Of a stretch of 64,000 nt of DNA, positions 25,474 through 34,202 are shown one piece after another. The position numbers and the translations under genes are program-made. This DNA is from Asinibacterium sp. OR53 (lineage in GTDB: Bacteria; Bacteroidota; Bacteroidia; Chitinophagales; Chitinophagaceae). Where the stretch lies: positions 1,813,501 to 1,877,500 of the forward strand of contig NZ_KI911562.1 of the NCBI RefSeq assembly GCF_000515315.1, written 5' to 3'. Position 1 is the stretch's first letter; every line of letters begins with the position of its first letter. A model generated the notes under the pieces. It saw only the letters and a list, made by a program, of their open reading frames with translations, had not been told where the DNA came from and did no database searches.

Positions 25474-28335
25474 ATGGCAAAGACTCAAAAAAAAACGGCA
25501 AAAGAAGAAGAATCCATTGATGTATTGGGTGCCAGAGAGCACAACCTCAAGAACATCGATATTACCATTCCAAAGAATAAACTGGTAGTGTTTACCGGGG
25601 TCAGCGGCAGCGGTAAATCGTCACTGGCTTTCGATACCATTTACAACGAAGGACAACGCCGGTACATGGAAAGCTTCAGCGCGTATGCCCGCCAGTTCGT
25701 TGGCGATATGGAAAGGCCAGATGTAGACAAGATCACCGGGCTTTCTCCGGTTATTTCCATCGAACAAAAAACCACCAACAAGAACCCGCGATCTACAGTG
25801 GGTACAGTTACAGAAGTATATGATTTCCTGCGTTTGTTGTTTGCCAGGATAGGAGAGGCATACAGTTATAATACGGGTAAAAAAATGGTGAAGTTCAGCG
25901 AAGAAGAGATCGTTGAAAATATCTATACCCGTTTCAAAAATAAAAAAGTGAGCCTGCTGGCGCCGATGGTGCGAGGCAGGAAAGGACATTACCGCGAACT
26001 GTTTGAAGAGATACGCAAAAAAGGATTCCTCAAAGTGCGGGTAGATGGGGAAGTGCTGGACCTCAAACCGAAAATGCAGGTGGACCGCTACAAGATACAC
26101 GATATTGAAGTTGTGATAGACAGGTTACAGGTAACGGAAGACATGAAAGTGCGCCTGAGCCAGAGTGTGCAACAAGCTTTGAAAATGGGCAAGGAACTGA
26201 TGTTCCTGTTGCTGAATGATAATGATAAACTGGTGCAGTACTCGCGCCAGCTCATGTGTGAAGATACCGGCATCAGCTATGAAGAACCTTCGCCCAATGC
26301 TTTCTCTTTCAACTCACCCTATGGTGCTTGTCCCACTTGCAAAGGGCTCGGCAATGTTTATTCGGTGAACCTCGAAGCGGTAATGCCCGATCATTCCATC
26401 AGCATCAAAGCCGGCGGTATTGCGCCATTGGGAGAGCAGCGCGACGCACACCTGTTCAGGCAGGTAGAAGCATTGGCTAAGAAGAATCGTATCAGCCTGG
26501 ATAAACCCATCAAAGATTTGTCTCCATCAGCGCTGAATATACTCTTGTATGGCAATGCGGCAGGGGATACCGCTGATGAAGAAACGATTTCAATAGATGA
26601 ACCCGTTGATGGAAAACCTTATGAAGGAGAATTTGAAGGCATCATTCCAATGCTGCGGAGATGGTTTGCCGGTAATACCAGCGATGTACTGCGCGACTGG
26701 GTGGAAAAATTCATGGAACTGAAGCCTTGTCCCACTTGCGATGGCAACCGCTTGAAAAAAGAAAGCCTGTGGTTCAAAGTCGATAGAAAAAACATCGCCG
26801 AATTGAGTAATCTCAACCTGGATAAATTCTACCATTGGTTCGATGGAATAGAAAAAAGACTGAGCAATAAACAGAATGTGATTGCCAAAGATATTTTGAA
26901 GGAGATCAGGGAGCGGACGAGCTTCCTGCTGGATGTGGGACTTACTTATCTTTCACTCAACAGACCTTCTAAAACACTGAGTGGCGGCGAATCGCAGCGC
27001 ATCAGGCTTGCTACGCAGATCGGTTCTCAATTGCAAGGCATCACGTATATACTGGATGAGCCTTCTATTGGGTTGCACCAGCGCGACAACCACCAACTCA
27101 TCACTGCCCTGCAGAACCTGCGCAATATTGGCAACAGCGTGTTGGTAGTAGAGCACGATAAAGACATCATGATGGCAGCCGATCACCTGGTGGATATCGG
27201 CCCCAGGGCGGGTATACATGGCGGAGAAATTGTTGCGGCAGGCACACCGGCTGAAGTATTGAAAAGTAAATCCGATACGGCGCTCTACCTGAGCGGTAAG
27301 AAAAATATTGCTATTCCCAAAGAAAGAAGAAAAGGGAATGGCAAAGTACTGGAATTGAAAGGGGCATCCGGCAATAACCTGAAGAACATCGATGTTAAAT
27401 TTCCGCTTGGCAAGCTGATCGTGGTAAGCGGTGTAAGCGGCAGTGGTAAGTCAACCCTCATCAATGAAACATTATTCCCTATTTTATATAAGCATGCTTA
27501 CAATAGCCGGGTAACACCTATGACATTCAAGACTGTCAAGGGTTTGGAGTATATCGACAAAGTGATTGAGATCGATCAGTCGCCCATTGGCCGTACGCCG
27601 CGCAGCAATCCCGCTACTTATTGCGGATTCTTTACAGAGATCCGGACATTGTTTGCTGCCGTGCCTGAAGCCAAAGTACGTGGATATAATGTAGGACGTT
27701 TTTCTTTCAATGTGAAAGGAGGCCGTTGTGATGTTTGCGAAGGAGGAGGCATGCGGGTGATTGAAATGAATTTCCTGCCCGATGTGTATGTGCATTGCGA
27801 GAAATGCAATGGCAAGCGCTACAACAGGGAAACCCTGGAAATACGTTATAAAGGAAAATCGATCAGCGATGTGCTGAACATGACGGTAGATGAAGCTTGC
27901 GAATTTTTCCAGGCGGTACCCTATCTATACCGCAAAATAAAAGTGCTGGAAGAAGTTGGGCTTGGCTATATCACCTTGGGCCAATCGGCTGTAACCCTTA
28001 GTGGTGGCGAGGCACAGCGCGTGAAGCTGGCAACGGAACTCAGCAAAAAAGATACAGGTAAAACGTTCTATATACTCGATGAACCTACAACGGGTTTACA
28101 TTTCCAGGACATACAACATTTGCTGGATGTGTTGAACAAACTGGTAGACCGCGGCAATACCGTGCTGGTGATCGAACACAATCTCGACGTGATCAAAGTA
28201 GCCGATCATATCATTGACCTTGGCCCCGAAGGAGGAGACGGCGGCGGAAAAATATTGTTCGAAGGAACGCCGGAAGACATGATCGGCAATAAACAGAGTC
28301 ATACGGCGAAATTTTTGAAAACGGAGCTTAACTAA
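25474..28335 (+). CDS. uvrA: UvrABC excinuclease subunit A
   Basis: 953 residues from ATG 25474, whose product starts MAKTQKK. The frame is open to an ATG at 25417, but the family N-terminus and a TATCTTTA promoter-like element at 25456 favour 25474. UvrA recognises bulky DNA damage as a dimer and loads UvrB. Two ABC ATPase cassettes are visible: GVSGSGKSSLAFDT near the N-terminus and GVSGSGKSTLIN in the second half, each with its signature (LSGGESQRIRLA, LSGGEAQRVKLA) and ILDEPS/ILDEPT Walker B. Zinc-finger cysteine pairs are CPTCKGLG, CPTCDGNR, and CDVCEGGG with CEKCNGKR. It lies downstream of, and divergent from, the riboswitch. Confidence 0.97.
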   Translation: MAKTQKKTAKEEESIDVLGAREHNLKNIDITIPKNKLVVFTGVSGSGKSSLAFDTIYNEGQRRYMESFSAYARQFVGDMERPDVDKITGLSPVISIEQKTTNKNPRSTVGTVTEVYDFLRLLFARIGEAYSYNTGKKMVKFSEEEIVENIYTRFKNKKVSLLAPMVRGRKGHYRELFEEIRKKGFLKVRVDGEVLDLKPKMQVDRYKIHDIEVVIDRLQVTEDMKVRLSQSVQQALKMGKELMFLLLNDNDKLVQYSRQLMCEDTGISYEEPSPNAFSFNSPYGACPTCKGLGNVYSVNLEAVMPDHSISIKAGGIAPLGEQRDAHLFRQVEALAKKNRISLDKPIKDLSPSALNILLYGNAAGDTADEETISIDEPVDGKPYEGEFEGIIPMLRRWFAGNTSDVLRDWVEKFMELKPCPTCDGNRLKKESLWFKVDRKNIAELSNLNLDKFYHWFDGIEKRLSNKQNVIAKDILKEIRERTSFLLDVGLTYLSLNRPSKTLSGGESQRIRLATQIGSQLQGITYILDEPSIGLHQRDNHQLITALQNLRNIGNSVLVVEHDKDIMMAADHLVDIGPRAGIHGGEIVAAGTPAEVLKSKSDTALYLSGKKNIAIPKERRKGNGKVLELKGASGNNLKNIDVKFPLGKLIVVSGVSGSGKSTLINETLFPILYKHAYNSRVTPMTFKTVKGLEYIDKVIEIDQSPIGRTPRSNPATYCGFFTEIRTLFAAVPEAKVRGYNVGRFSFNVKGGRCDVCEGGGMRVIEMNFLPDVYVHCEKCNGKRYNRETLEIRYKGKSISDVLNMTVDEACEFFQAVPYLYRKIKVLEEVGLGYITLGQSAVTLSGGEAQRVKLATELSKKDTGKTFYILDEPTTGLHFQDIQHLLDVLNKLVDRGNTVLVIEHNLDVIKVADHIIDLGPEGGDGGGKILFEGTPEDMIGNKQSHTAKFLKTELN

Positions 28336-28339
28336 CGCG

Positions 28340-28792
28340 CTATCTCATCATTTCAATGTGCTCAATCCCATCTTCCAAATACATTTCACTGCATTTCACA
28401 AAGCCCAGCGATTCATAGAAGCGCTTAAGGTAGAGCTGGGCACCTATTTTGATGGGACCGGGACCGAATAATTCATGACAAAGCGCAATCGCCTGCGTCA
28501 TCAACAATTTTCCGGCGCCTTTTCCACGGTATTCGGGATCGCTGACCACCCGGCCAATGGATGCTTGTTCAAAAGTCAACCCCGCCGGCAACAAACGCGC
28601 ATAGGCAGCCAGTTGATCATCATCCCATACCATCAGGTGAAAACAAAAAGCATCTTTTCCATCTGTATCGGCGTAAACGCATTGTTGTTCTACGATAAAA
28701 ACCCTGTTCCTCAATTGCAAAATGGCGTACAACTCAGCTACAGTAAGCGCTTCAAAAGGTTTATAATTACATTGATAGGGTGGATTGCTCAT
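28340..28792 (-). CDS. GNAT-family N-acetyltransferase, ElaA-like
   Basis: 150 residues from ATG 28792, which begins MSNPPYQC; the frame extends to 28864 but the added N-terminus is not family-like. The fold elements are LYAILQLRNRVFIVEQ near the N-terminus and the acetyl-CoA loop RVVSDPEYRGKGAGKLLM, with YLKRFYESLGF at the end, which match the ElaA group of GNAT proteins. The acceptor substrate of the group is poorly defined. It converges with uvrA (4-bp gap) and is divergent from the FAD oxidoreductase. Confidence 0.85.
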   Translation of the reverse strand: MSNPPYQCNYKPFEALTVAELYAILQLRNRVFIVEQQCVYADTDGKDAFCFHLMVWDDDQLAAYARLLPAGLTFEQASIGRVVSDPEYRGKGAGKLLMTQAIALCHELFGPGPIKIGAQLYLKRFYESLGFVKCSEMYLEDGIEHIEMMR

Positions 28793-28814
28793 TGGGCTTT
28801 TTTTTACACCTTTG
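28785..28814 (+). promoter_or_regulatory. Putative promoter of the FAD oxidoreductase gene
   Basis: TTG (28785-28787), a 19-bp spacer and CACCTTTG (28807-28814) match the Bacteroidota -33/-7 layout with one mismatch (C for T). The start codon is 45 bp further on. The box overlaps the start of the divergent GNAT gene. Confidence 0.45.
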
Positions 28815-28858
28815 CGTATTCGCGAGTATAAGCATTTTTTAGATACGATTTGATCAGT

Positions 28859-30340
28859 ATGCAAAAAAGAGTGGCAATTATTGGAGCCGGACCGGCTGGA
28901 CTCACAGCGGCCTATTTATTGGGAAAAGGCGGACAGGACGTGACCGTTTTTGAGAAAGACCCGCAATATGTAGGAGGCATCTCCCGCACCGAATCATACA
29001 AAGGATACCATTTTGATATTGGTGGACACCGTTTCTTCTCCAAGTCGAAAGAAGTGGAAGACTTCTGGACAGAAATACTGGGAGATGAAATGCTGGAAAG
29101 ACCCAGGAGTTCCCGTATTTATTACAACAAGAAATTCTTTTCTTACCCACTCGTGGCTTTTGACGCACTCCGCAAACTGGGTATCATTGAGAGTGCATTG
29201 TGTGTATTGAGCTATCTGCAGGCAAAGGCTTTCCCGGTAAAAAATCCTACCAATTTCGAAGACTGGGTAAGCAATCAGTTCGGGAAACGCTTGTTCAATA
29301 TTTTCTTCAAAACCTATACAGAAAAAGTATGGGGCATTCCTTGTAAAGAGATCAGCGCCGATTGGGCCGCGCAACGTATCAAAGGATTGTCGCTGAGTAG
29401 CGCTATCTGGAATGCATTACGCCCTCAAAAGAAATCGGGCAGCGACGGTAAAGACAAATTGATTAAGACCTTGATTGATTCATTCCGTTATCCTAAGATG
29501 GGCCCCGGAATGATGTGGGAAGTATGTGTGGAGAAGAGTAAAAAACTGGGCGTGGAAGTAAAAATGAATTGCGGAGTGAAGGGGATCGACACTGCCGGTG
29601 GTAAATGGACGGTGCATGCAACAGATGGAAATGATTACGGCGGATACGATTATGTTCTTTCTTCGGCACCTATGCGCGAGTTGGTTGCATCCGTTGCACC
29701 CGCATTTCCGCAGAAAGCATTGCAATCGGCCAGGAACCTGGGTTACAGGGATTTTCTTACCGTGGTATTGATCTGCCGTGATGAAGATGCTTTTACCGAT
29801 AACTGGATATACATCCATGACCCCAGCGTGAAAGTGGGACGTATTCAGAATTTCAAATCCTGGAGTCCCTATATGGTACCCGATCCGAACATGGCTTGTT
29901 ACGGACTGGAATATTTTTGTTTTGAAGGCGATGGTTTATGGAACAGTAAGGATGAAGACCTCATTGAGTTGGCCAAGAAAGAAATTGCACAGATTGGATT
30001 AACCAACCCAGCAGCAGTGGTCGATGGATATGTGGTACGCCAACCCAAAGCATATCCTGTGTACGACCAGGACTACAAGCAAAATGTAGAAAACGTCAGG
30101 GAAGCGCTGAAAGATTATCCCGGTCTTTATTTAGTGGGCCGTAATGGTATGCACAAATACAACAACCAGGATCACAGTATGATGACCGCAATGCTGGCTG
30201 CCAAGAACATCCTGGCTGGTAAAGAAGTCTACGATCTCTGGGACGTAAATGAAGATGCCGAATACCACGAAGGTGGCGACAGGGGCGTTGAAGAAACCGA
30301 TAAGATAGTAGGACGTATGGTACCCGAGAAACTGGCTTAA
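28859..30340 (+). CDS. FAD-dependent oxidoreductase, UDP-galactopyranose mutase/amine oxidase-like
   Basis: 493 residues from ATG 28859 (a TTG three codons upstream is possible). The N-terminal FAD-binding motif is AIIGAGPAGLTAAYLL, followed by VFEKDPQYVGGISRT and GGHRFFSKSKEVEDFW, then a C-terminal nucleotide-binding block (YLVGRNGMHKYNNQDHSMM). The last motif and the size resemble UDP-galactopyranose mutase and protoporphyrinogen-oxidase-like proteins found in Bacteroidota and Actinobacteria, often near cell-envelope sugar genes. Here no glycosyltransferase is adjacent. The substrate is unknown; I would not assign mutase activity. Confidence 0.8.
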   Translation: MQKRVAIIGAGPAGLTAAYLLGKGGQDVTVFEKDPQYVGGISRTESYKGYHFDIGGHRFFSKSKEVEDFWTEILGDEMLERPRSSRIYYNKKFFSYPLVAFDALRKLGIIESALCVLSYLQAKAFPVKNPTNFEDWVSNQFGKRLFNIFFKTYTEKVWGIPCKEISADWAAQRIKGLSLSSAIWNALRPQKKSGSDGKDKLIKTLIDSFRYPKMGPGMMWEVCVEKSKKLGVEVKMNCGVKGIDTAGGKWTVHATDGNDYGGYDYVLSSAPMRELVASVAPAFPQKALQSARNLGYRDFLTVVLICRDEDAFTDNWIYIHDPSVKVGRIQNFKSWSPYMVPDPNMACYGLEYFCFEGDGLWNSKDEDLIELAKKEIAQIGLTNPAAVVDGYVVRQPKAYPVYDQDYKQNVENVREALKDYPGLYLVGRNGMHKYNNQDHSMMTAMLAAKNILAGKEVYDLWDVNEDAEYHEGGDRGVEETDKIVGRMVPEKLA

Positions 30341-30346
30341 CAGTCC

Positions 30347-30709
30347 CTACTGCGAACTCTTTAACTCTGAAAGGTCAAACTCTTTTTTGAAAATAAGATG
30401 TCTCTGCTGGTACTGGAAAGTTAGCGACGTATATGCTACCAGAGACCAGCCTTGAGAAGCCATATAATTCAATAAATCTGATTCCGTTTTTAAAGTAGTG
30501 GCAATATTTATCAGATTTGCTTGAACGGAACTGTCTTTGAATGAGAATAAAGAATCTACGTCGCCTCGCGCAAAAATAATTTCTAATTTACCTCTTGCCT
30601 TATTGCTGGGATGAGTAGCGAATACGCAATATTTTTCTATTTTCTTTTGCGCAAAAGAAGGAATGGCAATACAAATAAGGATTACTTGAATGAATAGAAA
30701 TCGTTTCAT
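30347..30709 (-). CDS. Secreted hypothetical protein
   Basis: 120 residues with a clear signal peptide (1-20, ending SFAQ). The mature part begins KKIEKYCVF and contains no motif that I recognise; it looks like a small mixed alpha/beta protein (FARGDVDSLFSFKDS; YMASQGWSLVAYTS). The DNA is visibly more AT-rich than its neighbours. It converges with the FAD oxidoreductase gene (6-bp gap) and lies 97 bp from the M28 peptidase gene, which is on the same strand upstream. Function unknown. Confidence 0.7.
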   Translation of the reverse strand: MKRFLFIQVILICIAIPSFAQKKIEKYCVFATHPSNKARGKLEIIFARGDVDSLFSFKDSSVQANLINIATTLKTESDLLNYMASQGWSLVAYTSLTFQYQQRHLIFKKEFDLSELKSSQ

Positions 30710-30806
30710 ACAGATACACTTTTTGTAAGTGAGAGAAGTTTTGATTCCTAAAATTATTCAGAATAACTTATTTGTTTTTGTTAAAATGTATTAACCAGCA
30801 TACATT

Positions 30807-32159
30807 TTATCGCGCTGGCGTCGGTACTACTCCCAAGCTCTCATTACCTGTCTCGTTAACGGCTTGCACAGCAAAGAAGTAATTGTCTTTGGAGTAAGGC
30901 AGCCTGTAACTCGTTTCTGCGGTAAAGAACTTCTTCTGCCACACAGCGCTGGTGGTTTCGCGCATCATCACATAATATCCTTTCGTCTTGCCGGTCTTGG
31001 GTGTTTTCCAATTAAGATCGGTGTAATTGCCCAGGTTCTTTACTTCTACTTTTACTTCTTCCAGCATTGCTGGCGCTTTGGCTAAATTAGCCAGGTTGCT
31101 CAGGTTCATGGCGGTGTTCTTACGCAGGTATTCAAAGTCCATGAACTCGGGAAGGTCGCCGTATTGGATACCATTTTCTTTGCGGATGTCCTGGTGCTGG
31201 TGGTTGTAGTTTTCATTCATCTCCGTGATGCGTACGGCAGCGAACCCTTTTTCAACAAAGGGAGAATGGTCGCCACCGCGAAGGAAGCGGTCGTTGCGAT
31301 AGATCATGACTACTTCCAGGTTTTCCACGTAGCGTTCGCCGGTTTCTTTTACATAACGCGCCAGTTGCCGGGCTTTGCCATCATTCTCCAGGCCAAACTG
31401 ACGAATATTTTTGGCCGATTGCTCCGTTTCATAGGCCGGCAAGCCTTCACTGAAAACGCGGATACGGGTATTGTCGATGATCTGGGTTTCACTGCTATTG
31501 TTGCTGCCCATGATATCGTTGTTGAGCACAGCTTCAATATTCCATTCCTGTTTTTTCGCTTTTGAAGCCATAAAATCGGCGCCCAGCAAGCCTTGTTCTT
31601 CACCACTCACCGTTACAAAAATGATGGTGGCTGGAAATGCATGACTGCTCATGATGCGTGCGCATTCGATCACTGCTGCTGAACCGCTGCCATCGTCGTT
31701 AGCGCCGGGGGCATCGCCGGTTCTGTCCATCACATTACTGCGGCGGCTGTCGAGGTGACCGCTGATGAGGAAAATACGTTTATCATTCGGGTCGGTACCT
31801 TTCAAAACGGCAACAACATTGCCTAATAAAGTTGCTGTATCAACCCTTTTTTTATCAGCAGCAAGGGTGACTGTATCAATATAAGCGGTGAGTCTGCCGC
31901 CGGATTGTTGGGCAAAAGCGTTGAACTTGCTCAATACCCAATTCCTTGCAGCGCCAATACCCCGTTTGTGATCGTTCTTTGCACTGAGGGTATTGCGTGT
32001 GCCAAAGGCCACCATTTGTTTGATATACGACTGCAACGAATCAGCAGACACTTCTTTTACCATCTGTTCTATCTCAGGGTCGCGATGAATAGTAGTCTGC
32101 GTGTATGCAGTAAGTGCTAATAAAAAAGAAGAGAGGCTGATGCCAATGATTTTTCTCAT
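30807..32159 (-). CDS. M28-family zinc aminopeptidase, secreted
   Basis: 450 residues. The signal peptide is 1-21. The peptidase domain has the two-zinc signature in order: SGHLDSR (His135, Asp137), GANDDGSGS (153-160), SGEEQG (Glu187/188), NNDIMG and GGDHSPF. A fibronectin-III-like strand pattern closes the C-terminus (about 365-445). It is a periplasmic or exported exopeptidase for peptides. This is the second M28 enzyme in the window; it differs from the one at 20612 in lacking the PA-type insertion. A REP-like repeat lies just upstream, between this gene and rarA. Confidence 0.88.
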   Translation of the reverse strand: MRKIIGISLSSFLLALTAYTQTTIHRDPEIEQMVKEVSADSLQSYIKQMVAFGTRNTLSAKNDHKRGIGAARNWVLSKFNAFAQQSGGRLTAYIDTVTLAADKKRVDTATLLGNVVAVLKGTDPNDKRIFLISGHLDSRRSNVMDRTGDAPGANDDGSGSAAVIECARIMSSHAFPATIIFVTVSGEEQGLLGADFMASKAKKQEWNIEAVLNNDIMGSNNSSETQIIDNTRIRVFSEGLPAYETEQSAKNIRQFGLENDGKARQLARYVKETGERYVENLEVVMIYRNDRFLRGGDHSPFVEKGFAAVRITEMNENYNHQHQDIRKENGIQYGDLPEFMDFEYLRKNTAMNLSNLANLAKAPAMLEEVKVEVKNLGNYTDLNWKTPKTGKTKGYYVMMRETTSAVWQKKFFTAETSYRLPYSKDNYFFAVQAVNETGNESLGVVPTPAR

Positions 32160-32202
32160 AAAGGAGTTGATTGAGTACTAAAGTTAATGAGTATCCGGTT
32201 AT

Positions 32203-32317
32203 CGTCATCCTGAGCGAGCGAAGAACGTCACCCTGAGCGAGCAAAGCGAGTCGAAGGGCGAGTCTAAGGAGCTGCCGCAGGGTTCGAGCAGATCCCTCGG
32301 CTGCACTCGGGATGACG
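32203..32317. repeat. REP-like intergenic element, copy 1
   Basis: 115 bp that begin with CGTCATCCTGAGCGAGCGAA, repeat that 23-bp block once with small changes (32226), and end with CTCGGGATGACG. The ends are inverted (CGTCATCC/GGATGACG), so the element can fold into a long hairpin. A second copy with the same order of parts is at 49270-49371. It lies between the ends of rarA and the start of the M28 peptidase gene and may also act as a transcript end for rarA. Confidence 0.9.
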
Positions 32318-32328
32318 GGGAATGTATT

Positions 32329-33600
32329 TTAATATCCGTACTTGTCTTTCCAGCGCTCTTTTAAAAACTTACGCAACTCGTTCTCACGGGCATTGTTGCC
32401 GGGTTCATAGAACTTGTTGCCTTTGATCTTCTCGGGCAGGTATTCCTGTTCAATGAAATTACCTTCTCCCAGGTGTGAGTACTGGTAACCCTTTCCATAA
32501 TCCATGTCTTTCATGAGCCTGGTAGGCGCATTGCGAATGTGAAGGGGAACGGGCAGGTCGCCATATTGTTGTACCGCTGCTGAAGCCGCTCCGATAGCTG
32601 CATAGGCGGCATTGCTTTTTACAGAAGAAGCCAGGTAAGTAGCACATTGCGATAAAATGATGCGGCTCTCAGGGTAACCGATTTTGCTCACGGCATCGAA
32701 AGTGGCGTTGGCCAGTAACAAGGCATTGGGGTTGGCATTGCCAATGTCTTCACTGGCGAAGATGAGCATGCGTCTTGCAATGAACTTTACATCTTCTCCG
32801 CCTTCAATCATCCGGGCCAGCCAGTACACTGCAGCATTTGGATCGCTGCCACGCATACTTTTGATAAAAGCAGAAATGATATCGTAGTGCTGTTCGCCCT
32901 GCTTATCGTACAAAGCGATTTTCTTTTGCGCCACCTGCATAACCAACGCATCTGTGATCACCACCTGTTTCTTTTCTTTCACTTGTGTTTGCACTACGAG
33001 GTCCAGCAGGTTCAACAGTTTACGGGCGTCGCCACCGGAAATGTTGATCATAGCTTCCGTCTCTTTCAGTTCAACAGATTGCCGTTTTAACCAATCGTCT
33101 TTTTCCAGCGCCTGGTGTAATAAGGCGGTGAGGTCTTTTTGCTGCAAAGCCTTCAACACATATACCTGGCAACGGCTGAGTAAAGCGCTGTTCACTTCGA
33201 AAGAAGGATTTTCCGTAGTGGCGCCGATGAGGGTAATGATGCCTTTCTCAACGGCTCCCAGCAGGGCATCCTGCTGCCCTTTGTTGAACCGGTGTATCTC
33301 ATCGATGAATAAGATAGCCCCACTTTGCATACGGGCCTGGTCAATCACTTCACGTACATCTTTTACACCGCTGCTGATGGCGCTGAGTTGAAAATAAGGA
33401 AGCTGCAAGGTATGTGCAATGATATTGGCAATGGTGGTCTTGCCTACACCCGGAGGCCCCCAGAGGATCATGGAAGGAATCCTTCCTTGCAAGATGGCCA
33501 TCCGCAGTATACTACCCTGACCGGTAAGGTGTTCCTGTCCCACTAAATCATCCAGCGTAGCCGGACGCATTCGCTCTGCTAATGGCGTTTGATTGTTCAC
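32329..33600 (-). CDS. rarA: Replication-associated recombination protein A (AAA+ ATPase)
   Basis: 423 residues from a GTG start at 33600. The conserved N-terminal PLAERMRP (6-13) requires a start upstream of the internal ATG at 33570. RarA/MgsA acts at stalled replication forks as a tetramer. Walker A is GPPGVGKT (48-55), Walker B ILFIDE (96-101), and sensor 1 is in GATTENPSFE. The C-terminal MgsA helical domain contains the family block SMRGSDPNAAVYWLARM. It is the third gene in the series aspS, membrane protein, rarA, with 50 bp to the preceding gene. Confidence 0.95.
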   Translation of the reverse strand: MNNQTPLAERMRPATLDDLVGQEHLTGQGSILRMAILQGRIPSMILWGPPGVGKTTIANIIAHTLQLPYFQLSAISSGVKDVREVIDQARMQSGAILFIDEIHRFNKGQQDALLGAVEKGIITLIGATTENPSFEVNSALLSRCQVYVLKALQQKDLTALLHQALEKDDWLKRQSVELKETEAMINISGGDARKLLNLLDLVVQTQVKEKKQVVITDALVMQVAQKKIALYDKQGEQHYDIISAFIKSMRGSDPNAAVYWLARMIEGGEDVKFIARRMLIFASEDIGNANPNALLLANATFDAVSKIGYPESRIILSQCATYLASSVKSNAAYAAIGAASAAVQQYGDLPVPLHIRNAPTRLMKDMDYGKGYQYSHLGEGNFIEQEYLPEKIKGNKFYEPGNNARENELRKFLKERWKDKYGY

Positions 33601-33650
33601 ACCTGAAAAATACTAAAATTAATGGCACAATGTGATTGGGTATTGAACAG

Positions 33651-34169
33651 TTATTCAGCGTTGTCGCTGGAAGAGAAAAGGTGGTTATAACGCTTTAATA
33701 ATTTGAAATTGATGAAGATATGAACCAGTAATACGACGCCGGTAAACAACATGAAACCGGATACCCCTTTGATCATTTTAAGGAAGAAATCGATGCTGTA
33801 GCCGGAAGGTAAATTGGGTTGTGCCTCTAATAACTGACTCACGGTCTGCCGGAGCGTGACCGGGTTCATCATCAGCAGGCTCACCGAATTGAGCACGAAC
33901 AAAGTGGCAATGCATACACATACATAGGCATTCACTTTGATCCAGTCTTTCAGGGATGCTTTACATGTCTTTCCACCCATAATACCCTTGGTCAGGAAAC
34001 TAAAACTGGTGAAAGCATAAACGGCCATGCAAAAGAACAGGAACACCACCAGCAGCAACGCAGGATTGGCCATGGCCGTGAGCAAAAAGATGGTTGACAT
34101 CAGGCCAAAGAAAGCGCCGATGGGTAGTAAAATATAGCTGAGAATGCGGAATAAAGTCAGTTGATTCAC
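33651..34169 (-). CDS. Four-helix membrane protein, unknown function
   Basis: 172 residues from a GTG start 33 bp after the aspS stop. Hydrophobic segments at about 8-30, 33-58, 82-103 and 142-163 predict four membrane helices. A short soluble loop (LLEAQPNLPSGYS) lies between helices 3 and 4. No motif is recognised. The tight spacing to aspS and rarA suggests an operon. A shared function with either neighbour is not evident. Confidence 0.75.
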   Translation of the reverse strand: MNQLTLFRILSYILLPIGAFFGLMSTIFLLTAMANPALLLVVFLFFCMAVYAFTSFSFLTKGIMGGKTCKASLKDWIKVNAYVCVCIATLFVLNSVSLLMMNPVTLRQTVSQLLEAQPNLPSGYSIDFFLKMIKGVSGFMLFTGVVLLVHIFINFKLLKRYNHLFSSSDNAE

Positions 34170-34202
34170 GATGCGTATAATTGGTTGAGTAGTGAATGAA
34201 AC

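Noticed and set aside
28859..30340. Assignment as UDP-galactopyranose mutase
   Set aside because: Only general FAD motifs and a similar C-terminal block support it; no glycosyltransferase or galactofuranose gene is near.
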